A DNA stretch of 64,000 nt from Hoylesella buccalis ATCC 35310. Lineage in GTDB: Bacteria; Bacteroidota; Bacteroidia; Bacteroidales; Bacteroidaceae. This document shows, piece after piece, positions 35,102 through 43,548 of the stretch. The notes under the pieces are model-generated. The model saw only the letters and a list, made by a program, of their open reading frames with translations. It was not told where the DNA came from and made no database searches. The stretch spans positions 2,418,001-2,482,000 of the forward strand of contig NZ_CP102287.1 of assembly GCF_025151385.1 (NCBI RefSeq). The letters are read 5' to 3'. The position numbers were made by a program, and so were the translations under genes. Within the stretch, counting starts at the first letter, position 1. Each line of letters starts with the position of its first letter.

Positions 35102-36454
35102 CTACATTTGGCTACTACAAGTTTGAAGGAGCGGGCAGGGCAAGATTTTCCTAATCTTATAGACATAGATGGGGCTACTACCGTTTCTTCGTTTGCTCAC
35201 CTTTATGTATCCTGCTTTCTTCAAGGCTTCACCCATACGCTTGGCAACAAGTGGCTGGTGAGTATAAATTCCCAAATAAGTGAGTATCTCCGTAGTGGTC
35301 ATTAACGAATAGTTTTCATCCTCCGTTGGCTTCTCAAAGCAGCGTAGCAGTAGTTCCATTTCTGCGGTCTGCACTTGGAAATCCTCACTCTCTTTGTAAA
35401 GCTCTACTATCTCATTATCGTCAAACCAATAGCGGAAACCAGATTTTAACAGGGCTTTTGCTTCGGTATAGACACTATCCATTGAGATTGCCTTTGCTCG
35501 TTCTATGTCAATAGACAATACTTCAAAGGGCAGAAACCGCCTACTGCCTGTGGGGTCGGTAAGGAAATCGTTACCATTTACCGATGCAACGAAACTCGCC
35601 AAGTGTGGGTGTTCCTCCACATACTTGTCGTAAGGCATACGGTACTTGACCATCGGACAGGTGATGAGGTTTTTCAGTTCGTTCTCATCACGCTTGTTGA
35701 GGGCTTTGAGCTGGTCGTCAATGTTTACGATGAGGTTTTGCCCTATATAAGTAAGCGTGTCCTTCTCTTGCGGATATATCTTTCCCGTGTAGCTGTAACC
35801 ATGCAGGGCAGGTGGGCAGAGCAAGTCAAGGAAAGTTGTCTTGAACTTGCCCTGCTCGCCTGTCAGTACAAGACAGGTATGGTTACGGCATTCACGGTCG
35901 TCCATGGCGTTGGCGACCACTGCCACGAGCCATTTGGTAAGGTATGGCAGCCACTTGTCAGAGTTGCGCACAACTACGCAACTTGCCAGTTCGGGAATGA
36001 CTTTCAGTGAAAAGGAAGAAGTATCACAATGGTTATTGTGTTCATTATTACCATTACCACTACTGCCATGAATACAACTATCGCTATTGCCACTATAATT
36101 ACCTCTGCTATTACCAATATCCACCAAGGGCAATCCATTGAAATATTCCTGTATGGGATTGACACGTGGAGAGAAACTGCTCTCTATAATGGAATAGAGG
36201 TTGTCGGAAGATGTGATAATCCCCACATCGTTGTCAAGTTCCCTGCGGAGTGTATTGATTTCATAGCGACCCACTTTTGAGAAGTGAGCATCTTCCTTGC
36301 TTCGGTATTCGGTTCGCCCCAACACCGTGTTGTATCTGAACTCATAATAAGAGGAGAGATAAGTTTCTATCTCACCATTTTTGGAGGAAGTCTTCCTTTG
36401 CTTGGGCGTATTATTTTCGTCCACTGAATTGCCTTTATCTGCGTTTCGTTTCAT
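35102..36454 (-). CDS. VapE-like P-loop ATPase (DUF3874-type C-terminus)
   Basis: A 450-residue protein of the virulence-associated E superfamily-3-helicase-like group. The N-terminal part YLSSYYEFRYNTVLGRTEYR leads into a Gly/Asn/Ser-rich low-complexity linker (about residues 115-145). The ATPase core has P-loop TGEQGKFKTTF (residues about 198-208) and the Walker B-like LIVNIDDQL. FVASVNGNDFLTDPTGSRRF is a sensor/arginine segment typical of VapE, and the end is a winged-helix-like region. Start 36454 is preferred; the 56 residues upstream in frame look like untranslated sequence. These proteins act in replication of mobilizable elements. Confidence 0.85.
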   Translation of the reverse strand: MKRNADKGNSVDENNTPKQRKTSSKNGEIETYLSSYYEFRYNTVLGRTEYRSKEDAHFSKVGRYEINTLRRELDNDVGIITSSDNLYSIIESSFSPRVNPIQEYFNGLPLVDIGNSRGNYSGNSDSCIHGSSGNGNNEHNNHCDTSSFSLKVIPELASCVVVRNSDKWLPYLTKWLVAVVANAMDDRECRNHTCLVLTGEQGKFKTTFLDLLCPPALHGYSYTGKIYPQEKDTLTYIGQNLIVNIDDQLKALNKRDENELKNLITCPMVKYRMPYDKYVEEHPHLASFVASVNGNDFLTDPTGSRRFLPFEVLSIDIERAKAISMDSVYTEAKALLKSGFRYWFDDNEIVELYKESEDFQVQTAEMELLLRCFEKPTEDENYSLMTTTEILTYLGIYTHQPLVAKRMGEALKKAGYIKVSKRRNGSSPIYVYKIRKILPCPLLQTCSSQM

Positions 36455-36908
36455 TATATGCTTGGTTTGGTTTCCGAGAGTGAAGTTATGAAGAGAACTG
36501 GAAAGTTCCAAGCATTCGGAGAGTGCTTGCATAATGTTGCGCAAATTGGCAATGAATTTCTCACGGATTTTTGACAAGAAACTGTTGGAAAGTATGGATT
36601 TAAGCCCCAAACAAGAGGACAAGTGTGTAAAGAATGCAAGAAAGGCAGGTGGTAATTTGCTACAATACGCATCGTATTGCGTTGGCTAAAAGGATATGAT
36701 AAAATGGAGTAAAGAGACAAAGAAAGAGAGCGACAATCCTTTTGCCATTTCCATGTTTTTCCCTCTATTTCCCTGCTGTTCCCTCGTGCTTTGAAGTATG
36801 GCAAACACTCTCTACTTTTGCAGGCAGAAATATGCGGTGAAACGCAAAACGGACAAAGGTTTTATTAAACCAACAAGACAGAAATACAAACAAAACAATA
36901 ATAAAACT
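36455..36908. other. Divergent promoter region between vapE-like and HTH genes
   Basis: This 450-bp stretch has no credible gene. It holds the promoter at 36790-36820 for the rightward HTH genes and presumably the leftward promoter of the vapE-primase operon. Confidence 0.5.
36790..36820 (+). promoter_or_regulatory. Promoter of the HTH gene pair
   Basis: TTTG (36790-36793), a 19-bp spacer and TACTTTTG (36813-36820) fit the Bacteroidetes consensus. A leader of about 80 nt would precede the ATG at 36909. Confidence 0.7.
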
Positions 36909-37196
36909 ATGGGATATTTTATCATTACGGATTCAAATTGGGCAAGACTGAGGGATGAGATACTCAATCTTGCTCAGACCTGCCACAAAGCTTTCGGAGA
37001 ACAGAGTCAGCACACCGATTGGCTGCACAATGGGGATGTATGTCAGCTACTCAACATCAGCAAGCGCACCTTGCAGCACTACCGTGATACGGGCGTGCTA
37101 CCGTTTACACAAATCGGGCACAAGTGCTATTACAGGCGTGAGGACGTGGAGCGGTTGTTGCAGACAAAATCGGAGAAATCAAAGAACAACAAATAA
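36909..37196 (+). CDS. Excisionase-like helix-turn-helix protein
   Basis: A 95-residue protein with a MerR/excisionase-type HTH: WLHNGDVCQLLNISKRTLQH, YRDTGVLPFTQIGHKCYYRR, EDVERLL. The N-terminal 40 residues are a helical extension. Pairs of such proteins are standard next to integrases in Bacteroidales elements, where they control excision or expression. Start 36909 is chosen because the frame upstream covers the promoter. The next HTH gene begins 12 bp downstream. Confidence 0.85.
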   Translation: MGYFIITDSNWARLRDEILNLAQTCHKAFGEQSQHTDWLHNGDVCQLLNISKRTLQHYRDTGVLPFTQIGHKCYYRREDVERLLQTKSEKSKNNK

Positions 37197-37208
37197 AATA
37201 AGAGGACA

Positions 37209-37490
37209 ATGGAATCAGTAAGAGATTTGAACATGGATGCGGACGAGATGCAGGTGGTGCTGTCCGCCATAAGAAGTGTGAACAAACGAATAAAGGAAGT
37301 AGCACAGACACACAAACCCTTGTTTGGCGGTGAACACTTCCTCACAGGCAAGGAGGTGTGTGAGCGGCTGTACATCAGCCCTCGCACCTTGCAGGACTAT
37401 CGGGACAGGAAGATTATCCCCTATACGCAGTTTGCTGGGAAGATACTCTATAAGTCTTCGGATTTGGAGAAAATATTATTAAGGAAATAA
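37209..37490 (+). CDS. Excisionase-like helix-turn-helix protein
   Basis: A 93-residue paralogue of the preceding gene: EHFLTGKEVCERLYISPRTL, QDYRDRKIIPYTQFAGKILY, KSSDLEKIL. It has the same two-part layout, a helical N-terminus followed by the winged HTH. It shares an operon with the preceding HTH gene and is probably a recombination directionality or regulatory factor. A terminator hairpin follows at 37595-37640. Confidence 0.85.
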   Translation: MESVRDLNMDADEMQVVLSAIRSVNKRIKEVAQTHKPLFGGEHFLTGKEVCERLYISPRTLQDYRDRKIIPYTQFAGKILYKSSDLEKILLRK

Positions 37491-37594
37491 CTATATGGAA
37501 TATCACGATGACTATATAATATAAATATATGCCAAAACTCCACTTTTAAAAGGATAATCCTCTAATCTTAAATGAGAGTACTCCAAAATATGGG

Positions 37595-37640
37595 AACAGA
37601 GCCGTATCATATTTTTTATAAAGTTTGATACGGCTCTGTT
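37595..37640. terminator. Bidirectional terminator between HTH genes and the protease cassette
   Basis: Arms AACAGAGCCGTATCA and TGATACGGCTCTGTT pair perfectly over 15 bp. T-rich sequence occurs in the loop and on the far side. It separates convergent units. Confidence 0.8.
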
Positions 37641-37788
37641 AGATTTAGCATTACTACCTGTAACTATTTATGAGGTGATTTTTATCTTGATATATCCTTC
37701 CTCATCTATCAAAGAAGCTATATTTGTCGTAACATAAGAAACTATATGTCTTAATCTTTCGATAATACAGTATAAATATTTTTACAAC

Positions 37789-39024
37789 TTAAAAATCATC
37801 ATAATCCGTATCTATATGGAAATTATAAACTTTCATCATAAGGTCATATTGCCTGGGAGAATCTTCTTTCCATGTCTTATCATCATATAGATAATAGCCA
37901 TTTGCAGATCCGTTCCAGCCAAAATTTATATAGTATAGGGTCTGCCCATTCATTATTTTGTACCCATCCAAAAGCATGCAATGTCCAGAACTTGGCATAT
38001 CAATTCCCAGTTTTTTCCATAACCAGCCATTACTGCGCTTTTTGCCCGATAAGAACGAAAGACCATAGGTATTATTTTTCATATTGTTACTAATATTATT
38101 CCAATCAGTATCATAGCTGAACATTCCACCTAAATAATCGCCTAAGAATTTCATAGCTTTTTTAGTGTCAGTCCCCGCAGAGCCATCCTTATCGTATGAT
38201 GTACCAATATTTTCTGCTATTCTTTTTATAATATTTGAAATGTCGTCTTTTTCACTTTGAGAAGTAAAGTAATAACCATACTCCTTTGTCTTCAGTTTGC
38301 TCCAAGAAGTCTTTAATCCATACCCTTTGAATACACCAAAATCATTCTTTAGCACTGTCAGTGCTTGGACAACTGCAATAGGTACACAGCCCGCAGCAGC
38401 TCGTCCATTAGAAGCATATTTCCCATTTGATGAAGGTGACTGTAAATTGAAAGGATTACCCTGTCCCCACCTTACATTACATTTTTGGGGCACGGATTCC
38501 TCATATCTTTTTGAGCTTCTTGTTTCAGGCTGGTCCCAATGAGAATTTATGGGCGCATCCGGAGTCATTCGGTTGTAAACTGATGTAGCTGCCGTCCCAA
38601 GCATAAAAAGAAAAGATTCTGGTAATTTTTCTTGCTCTATCAACTTTCCATGAAGAAACTTTAACTCGATGTTATTAAAATGCGCATAAATAGGTTCGGC
38701 TCTCTTGTCACCTGCAATAACGATAGTAGAGCCGTCTGAGATTTTGACAAAATACAATAAGTTCTGTGGATTACTCTCTTTCTGTATTCCTCTTGTCGTA
38801 TTATCTTGCGCATTAATAGAGTCAATACCAACAATCATACAAGCATTATTTGTAGATCTTGTGTTACCCGCTTGTAAATAGCCATTAACTACTTTTTCTA
38901 TATCACTTTTCCCGACCTTAAAACTATTTTCTTTAACAATCGGAGTTGTCTGTTTTTGAGGAAGCTCTTCTTGATTGCATGAAACAAGAAGTGCTAAGGA
39001 TAAAAATAAAAATATTTTTTTCAT
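37789..39024 (-). CDS. C10-family (SpeB/streptopain-like) cysteine protease, lipoprotein
   Basis: A 411-residue secreted protease. The signal peptide ends in lipobox LLVSC (Cys16), so the protein is membrane anchored. Residues about 35-130 are a Spi-type propeptide with FVKISDGSTIVIAGDKRAEP, and the mature C10 domain follows. Catalytic Cys213 is in AAAGCVPIAVVQAL and His348 in SSGHCMLLDGY. The conserved INFGWNGSANGYY block (Trp370) is present, so the enzyme looks active. It is the last gene of a leftward three-gene cassette. Composition is more AT-rich than that of the surrounding element, indicating separate acquisition. Confidence 0.88.
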   Translation of the reverse strand: MKKIFLFLSLALLVSCNQEELPQKQTTPIVKENSFKVGKSDIEKVVNGYLQAGNTRSTNNACMIVGIDSINAQDNTTRGIQKESNPQNLLYFVKISDGSTIVIAGDKRAEPIYAHFNNIELKFLHGKLIEQEKLPESFLFMLGTAATSVYNRMTPDAPINSHWDQPETRSSKRYEESVPQKCNVRWGQGNPFNLQSPSSNGKYASNGRAAAGCVPIAVVQALTVLKNDFGVFKGYGLKTSWSKLKTKEYGYYFTSQSEKDDISNIIKRIAENIGTSYDKDGSAGTDTKKAMKFLGDYLGGMFSYDTDWNNISNNMKNNTYGLSFLSGKKRSNGWLWKKLGIDMPSSGHCMLLDGYKIMNGQTLYYINFGWNGSANGYYLYDDKTWKEDSPRQYDLMMKVYNFHIDTDYDDF

Positions 39025-39032
39025 ATCTTTTG

Positions 39033-39494
39033 CTATTTAAAAGTTATTCCAATAGTGGATATTCCATCAGGAACACTAAATCCAAAGGAAATTGCTACAG
39101 GTACTTGCTGGATGCTATTTTTGTTCAATTGGACTTTATATTTTCCTGTCTGTACCTTGCTTATTGTCATAAAGTCAAATTCTATTTTCTGGAGTATGCC
39201 ATTTTTACAATAAATTGTGGCTTTATTCCCATCAGAAAGTTCTACGACAGTCTGTTCCTTTGATAAAATCTCTTTGGTTATTCTTTTTGATACTTCAGTG
39301 TCATTCTTCCCATAATCAATCCTAAACTCATACATCGCATAATCACCTTCCATAAACTGGAAAAAGCCTTCTGGATGTGCAGTGGATAGTTCTATCTTAC
39401 TTGGGGTAATATTTGGAATTCTATTCCTATCTTCGTCAGAGCAGGAAACCATTATAATAACGGCTATGAATAGCAGAATCCTTTTTATCATCAT
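39033..39494 (-). CDS. Small lipoprotein between the two C10 genes, candidate protease inhibitor
   Basis: A 153-residue lipoprotein (lipobox IMVSC) with a beta-rich predicted character: PSKIELSTAHPEGFFQFMEG, MYEFRIDYGKNDTEVSKRI, IYCKNGILQKIEFDFMTISK, FGFSVPDGISTIGITF. I do not recognise a family. Its start overlaps the stop of the upstream C10 paralogue by 4 nt (ATGA), and the active protease gene follows after 8 bp, so all three are co-translated. C10 proteases of streptococci and Bacteroides are often encoded with small inhibitors, so inhibition is a reasonable but untested guess. Confidence 0.6.
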   Translation of the reverse strand: MMIKRILLFIAVIIMVSCSDEDRNRIPNITPSKIELSTAHPEGFFQFMEGDYAMYEFRIDYGKNDTEVSKRITKEILSKEQTVVELSDGNKATIYCKNGILQKIEFDFMTISKVQTGKYKVQLNKNSIQQVPVAISFGFSVPDGISTIGITFK

Positions 39495-40732
39495 TGCGGT
39501 AAATATTTAGTCGTGTGAATATTAAGAGTTCTTGTCTTATATGGGGCTCCATACCATTCTGTCCAATGTGTATCTTGGAAGCGACCTGCATTTTTCCTGT
39601 TAAAATCCAATACATAACCAGATACAATTCCATAATTACCAATGGGACCTACTACATGGATATAATAATCTCCATTGATTTTTTTGTATCCGTCAGCTAA
39701 AAAGAAACTAAAATTATAGTAAGAAGTGTGCCTAAAAAAGGTAGGATGTTTTCTATCACGATACCCATATATATATGAAATGCCTGTTTCCAATCTTAAG
39801 TTATTAAGCATATTAAACCAGTCTGTATCATAAGACAAACTTGGAATTCCATCTGCACCCGAAAAGAAATTCTTTACAGCTTCAAAAGCCATAAGTCCTG
39901 ATATTTCAGAGTTCGGCATTAATTTAAATTGTGGAATTCTATTAGACATCTCAACGAAATCTGTATACATATCTCCTTTTAATTGCGTAACATCTAATTT
40001 CTTTGCTCGTTTCCATGAAGCCTTTAGTTGGTATTTGTCAAAACTTCTAATTTCTTTTCCATCAGGTATTGCAATACAAAGAGCATGAATAGTCCAAGGT
40101 CTTATATCTTGTGAAGAAAAAGTATTGTAGTTCTTGTGGTTCTCGTTGTATTTATATGCATCTGTAAATCTATAGGCTAATTTAGGGAGAACTTCGTCAT
40201 TGGAATCTCCAGCTCGGGTATTTAATTGTTGCCTATTACTGTAATAGCTGTTTACTTGGTTATTATTTGTTGTTTTATTTTTTACATCAACTATATAATT
40301 TTCCATTAGATTACCAATAATTTCAGGGATACTATCACCTACAAATTCTCCCTTTTCATTTATTTTCAAATTGAGATTGTCAAAATGTGCATAAACAGGC
40401 TCTGCTCTTTTGTCGCCACCTACTACCACGGTTGATCCGTCTGACATTCTCACAATGTACAACAAGTTATGTGGGCTGTCAATTGTTGCTCTGGTTGCAC
40501 TGTTAGCATCGTTACTAATAGTGTCAATTTCTGCAATTTCGCAAGAAATTCCTTTTGCCCTTGTCCGTGTCGAATAAAAATAATCAACGACAACCTTCTC
40601 AATATCACTTTGTGTGACATTGAAATTTTCTTCGGACAATTTTTGACTCACATTCTCTTTTTCATTGTAGATTTCCTCATTACTGCAAGAGAAGAAAGCA
40701 ATAACAGATAGTAATAATAAAATTTTTTTCAT
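39491..40732 (-). CDS. Degenerate C10-protease paralogue (pseudoenzyme), lipoprotein
   Basis: A 413-residue lipoprotein (lipobox FFSC) with the same Spi-type propeptide as the downstream protease: QSDIEKVV, RMSDGSTVVVGGDKRAEPVY. The C-terminal half aligns with C10 through QLKASWKRAKKL, SLSYDTDWFNMLNNL and LADGYKKING. The histidine position holds Ser342 (YYNFSFFLADGY), the FGWNG block is replaced by VVGPIGNYGIVSGYV, and the Cys region is altered (HALCIAIPDG). It is the first gene of the cassette and has a good promoter. It is likely catalytically dead and may act as a chaperone, decoy or regulator of the active partner. The frame is intact over its full length, arguing for selection. Confidence 0.7.
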   Translation of the reverse strand: MKKILLLLSVIAFFSCSNEEIYNEKENVSQKLSEENFNVTQSDIEKVVVDYFYSTRTRAKGISCEIAEIDTISNDANSATRATIDSPHNLLYIVRMSDGSTVVVGGDKRAEPVYAHFDNLNLKINEKGEFVGDSIPEIIGNLMENYIVDVKNKTTNNNQVNSYYSNRQQLNTRAGDSNDEVLPKLAYRFTDAYKYNENHKNYNTFSSQDIRPWTIHALCIAIPDGKEIRSFDKYQLKASWKRAKKLDVTQLKGDMYTDFVEMSNRIPQFKLMPNSEISGLMAFEAVKNFFSGADGIPSLSYDTDWFNMLNNLRLETGISYIYGYRDRKHPTFFRHTSYYNFSFFLADGYKKINGDYYIHVVGPIGNYGIVSGYVLDFNRKNAGRFQDTHWTEWYGAPYKTRTLNIHTTKYLPQ

Positions 40733-40772
40733 GTCCTTATGTGTTAAATGTTTATAGGTTATAATTTTTCAC

Positions 40773-40802
40773 CAAAGTTACATAAAAAGAAAGATACACA
40801 AA
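40773..40802 (-). promoter_or_regulatory. Promoter of the C10 protease cassette
   Basis: On the minus strand TTTG (40802-40799), an 18-bp spacer and TAACTTTG (40780-40773) fit the Bacteroidetes promoter. It lies 41 bp from the ATG at 40732. Confidence 0.65.
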
Positions 40803-41024
40803 ATACTCAATAGTGGGTATTTTATCTAGCTAACCAGCAAAGAAGTCTTTGAAATATTTCCAAAATGAACAATCAGTCCTATTTTACCATAGTTAGTAGT
40901 AGATTGGTAGTAAGATAATTCGCAACATAATAACGGTCCCACAACATCTTCTCTTTCACCGTTTTACCCTATTTGTAGTTATGTAGTAGGATAATATCGG
41001 TGAAAGAAAAAAGATATAGATAAT

Positions 41025-41441
41025 TTAATGCTGTGTATCTCCAAAAAGAAATACCGGTGTTAAAGTTGTTGTCGGTCGCTGTAGTTCATTGATGATATAC
41101 TTTCTGAAGAAGTGGGCTCCTGTGCTATCCAATTGGAAAGACAGGGCAATAATGATTGGGAGTGGATAAAGCGATGCATAACCTGCCAACTCCTTATCTC
41201 TGACTGTTACCCTCTCAACTGTACTCCTTTCTTCAGGATGCAGGTTGGAGGATTTTATTATCGTTTGCAACCTGTGGTTGAGTTTCCTCCATGTTACCCC
41301 GAAGAACTTCACAAGTTCACTCTCTGTCATGGCTATCTCTCCGTTTCCTTTGCGAATGACTTGCATTTTGCTGCCCCAATCAAAATAACTACGCTGATTG
41401 GAAGTGTTTGTTCTTATTTTTGGATTGTTGTTTGTCTTCAT
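41025..41441 (-). CDS. Unrecognised protein with RhuM-like features
   Basis: A 138-residue protein. The middle, GEIAMTESELVKFFGVTWRK, looks like a winged helix. The later segment LYPLPIIIALSFQLDSTGAH, FFRKYIINEL recalls the YxLEMIIALAYRVNSxxA-type block in RhuM/KilA-like proteins. It lies between the protease cassette and the integrase, reading away from the integrase, and could be a regulator. The family call is tentative. Confidence 0.5.
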   Translation of the reverse strand: MKTNNNPKIRTNTSNQRSYFDWGSKMQVIRKGNGEIAMTESELVKFFGVTWRKLNHRLQTIIKSSNLHPEERSTVERVTVRDKELAGYASLYPLPIIIALSFQLDSTGAHFFRKYIINELQRPTTTLTPVFLFGDTQH

Positions 41442-41811
41442 GCCGTTTTCTCCATTTTACAGATTACAATATCCGAAGGTTCACAAGCCTCTCTCTCCGC
41501 TAATAGGCTTCAAAAGGACTTCACAAGGGTTGTCAATTTAGCCTTCAAAAATTTGCTAATCGTTGTAAAATCAAGGTTTTACAACGATTTTTCTTTGTAT
41601 ATACCTCTATCGCCTGACGGCATAATCCTATGTTTTGACAATCATCTTTCGGTCAAATTCTGCTACATAAACTGCTACACAAAAATTGTAGCAGTAAAAA
41701 ATGTAGCAGTGACTGGATTTTGAATACCATATTGACGGCATTAATTCTTTCTTTTTCAGAGTGTTATATATTAACTTTGCAGCCGAGTGCTACACAAAAG
41801 AATGATGCATT
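41442..41811. promoter_or_regulatory. Integrase upstream region with repeat cluster, candidate attachment region
   Basis: A perfect 12-bp inverted repeat lies at 41559-41588 (ATCGTTGTAAAA and TTTTACAACGAT). The octamer CTGCTACA occurs at 41660 and 41672, its complement TGTAGCAG at 41687 and 41702, and TGCTACA again at 41788. A TAACTTTG promoter box for the integrase is at 41772-41779. Arm-type binding sites for a tyrosine integrase would look like this cluster. The core recombination site was not identified. Confidence 0.5.
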
Positions 41812-43044
41812 ATGAGAACAACTTTCAAGGTGTCCTTCTACCTACGCTCAAACTATGAGAACAAAGAAGGAAAGTCGCCTGTAATGCTCCGAGTATTCCT
41901 TAACGGAGAGATGGCTAATTTCGGATCTACGAAAATATTCGTGGACAAATCGCTGTGGAATAACACTACCAGCAGGCTCAAAGGTCGGACGGCAGAAGCC
42001 TTATCCGCTAATGCCGCATTGGACTCCATTTCCACAATGCTGAATAACATTTACCACAAATTCGAGGATGATGAATCCTTGTCATTGGATAAAATCCGCT
42101 CATTCTTTGTCGGGAAAGACAGGGAGTACACGACCTTTCTCCCTATATTCGACAAGTTCAACGAAGATGTCAGACAGCGTGTCGGACATACCATCAGCAA
42201 GGACAGCCTGCAAAAGTACAGCGTTTTAAGAAGGCATTTCGCAGAATTCCTTATCTATAAGTATGGGAAGAAAGATATTGGACTGGTAGAATTCACGCCA
42301 TCCGTAGTACAGGACTTTGAGCTGTACCTGAGTACGGCGGCTGGGTGTGCCTATAACACATCAGTCAAGAAATTGAAGGCACTGAAAACCGTGACCATCT
42401 ATGCACAAAAGCGTGGCTATCTTCTTCACGACCCCTTCCTCAATCATCGTTTTCACTTGGAGCCGGTAAACCGTGGCTTCCTTACGGATGAGGAAATTAT
42501 GAAGATAGCCAACAAGGATTTTGCTATTCAACGCTTGGAGTTAGTAAGGGATGTTTTCATCTTTTCATGCTTCACAGGCCTGGCATATATCGACGTATCC
42601 AACCTTACACCAGACAACATAGTTACGCTTGATGACAAGCAGTGGATTATGACCAAAAGGCAGAAAACAAGCGTGGAAACAAATGTGTTGCTTCTTGACA
42701 TTCCCAAGAGTATCATCGCCAAATACAGTCATAAGACCTATCGGAATGGCAAGCTGTTTCCCATCTTAACTAATCAGAAAACCAACGCATATTTGAAAGA
42801 AATTGCCGATCTTTGTGGCATCAAGAAGAATCTGACCTTCCATCTTGCCCGACATACGTTTGCAACCATGTCGCTCAGCAAGGGTGTTCCTATGGAAAGT
42901 GTATCGAAGATGTTGGGGCATACAAACATTAAAACTACACAAATTTATGCCCGTATAACCAATAAGAAGATAGAACACGATATGGAACAGTTGGCTGGCA
43001 AGTTAGACAAGTTCAATGTTGCTATGGGCATCAACTCAAAATAA
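41812..43044 (+). CDS. Tyrosine site-specific integrase
   Basis: A 410-residue tyrosine recombinase. It has an N-terminal arm-binding-like domain (RTTFKVSFYLRSNYENKEGK), a SAM-like core-binding domain (about 105-200) and a catalytic domain. His344 and Arg347 lie in FHLARHTFAT, a His is in MLGHTNIKTTQ, and the nucleophile is Tyr379 (TQIYARI). At the box I position the usual Arg is Ala258 (CFTGLAYIDVSNL), as in many Bacteroidetes element integrases; IntDOT also lacks this Arg. It is read into the conjugative element, so it likely mobilizes that element. A promoter box (TAACTTTG) lies 33 bp upstream. Confidence 0.92.
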   Translation: MRTTFKVSFYLRSNYENKEGKSPVMLRVFLNGEMANFGSTKIFVDKSLWNNTTSRLKGRTAEALSANAALDSISTMLNNIYHKFEDDESLSLDKIRSFFVGKDREYTTFLPIFDKFNEDVRQRVGHTISKDSLQKYSVLRRHFAEFLIYKYGKKDIGLVEFTPSVVQDFELYLSTAAGCAYNTSVKKLKALKTVTIYAQKRGYLLHDPFLNHRFHLEPVNRGFLTDEEIMKIANKDFAIQRLELVRDVFIFSCFTGLAYIDVSNLTPDNIVTLDDKQWIMTKRQKTSVETNVLLLDIPKSIIAKYSHKTYRNGKLFPILTNQKTNAYLKEIADLCGIKKNLTFHLARHTFATMSLSKGVPMESVSKMLGHTNIKTTQIYARITNKKIEHDMEQLAGKLDKFNVAMGINSK

Positions 43045-43069
43045 TGTACAACCCTAAACCAGGAAGATT

Positions 43070-43537
43070 ATGACAACAACAAAGAAAGAACTTTCTTACT
43101 TCCGTTTGAAGTTGGAAGCGTATCTCGGAGAGCATTTTCCAGAGAGAGTGAATGAAAATACGTTTATAACTGCTCGCGCAGACGAAGCATTGACAACTTA
43201 CTGCGATGCTATAGCACAAGGCTTTTCTCATCCCGAAGCAGAGGTAATGGCAAGCGAAGTGTTGCATCGAGGATTGCATTTTTCAAAGTATGATACACTT
43301 GTGTCTGTCTTAGAGAATGAGTTCGAGAAAGAACTGCCCTCTCCGCTCCCCGAAAGACTAACACCAATGCTTCTGAAGAATAAGGCTGTGCAAAGCGTTT
43401 TCGACAAGTATGAACTGATAGACGACTTTGGCGCAACTCCAGAGTATGAGAAACTCTACACCGAACTGACAGGTACCATCGTTCTGCTCATAGAGGTCAA
43501 TGGTCTGCCAACGATAGGCGGTGAGAATATGACTTGA
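43070..43537 (+). CDS. DUF1896-family protein
   Basis: A 155-residue acidic helical protein: KELSYFRLKLEAYLGEHFPE, ADEALTTYCDAIAQGFSHPE, AEVMASEVLHRGLHFSKYDT, LVSVLENEFE. This is the DUF1896 pattern, found almost only in conjugative elements of Bacteroidetes. It starts 25 bp after the integrase stop and is likely co-transcribed with it. The function is unknown. Confidence 0.85.
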   Translation: MTTTKKELSYFRLKLEAYLGEHFPERVNENTFITARADEALTTYCDAIAQGFSHPEAEVMASEVLHRGLHFSKYDTLVSVLENEFEKELPSPLPERLTPMLLKNKAVQSVFDKYELIDDFGATPEYEKLYTELTGTIVLLIEVNGLPTIGGENMT

Positions 43538-43548
43538 TGTAGCACTAT

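Larger units (their letters stand above)
31300..41441. mobile_element. Integrative mobilizable element-like module with protease cargo (limits uncertain)
   Basis: The gene set is relaxase, MobC, oriT-like site, DUF3408, primase, VapE-like ATPase and two HTH proteins. It matches the core of mobilizable transposons of Bacteroidales. The C10 protease cassette and the 41025-41441 gene lie between this core and the tyrosine integrase at 41812. The integrase could serve this module, the conjugative element to the right, or both. No T4SS genes are in this part. The boundaries are inferred from gene content only. Confidence 0.5.

Noticed and set aside
41559..41588. 12-bp palindrome as a transcription terminator
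   Set aside because: It is followed by TTTTTC, but no gene reads into it from the left: the 41025-41441 gene is transcribed away. A role in recombination or regulation is at least as likely.
31367..41783. Shared TTTGCAGCC at 31373 and 41776 as attL/attR direct repeat
   Set aside because: Nine shared bases, one copy overlapping a promoter box, are too little evidence, and flanking sequences show no further identity.
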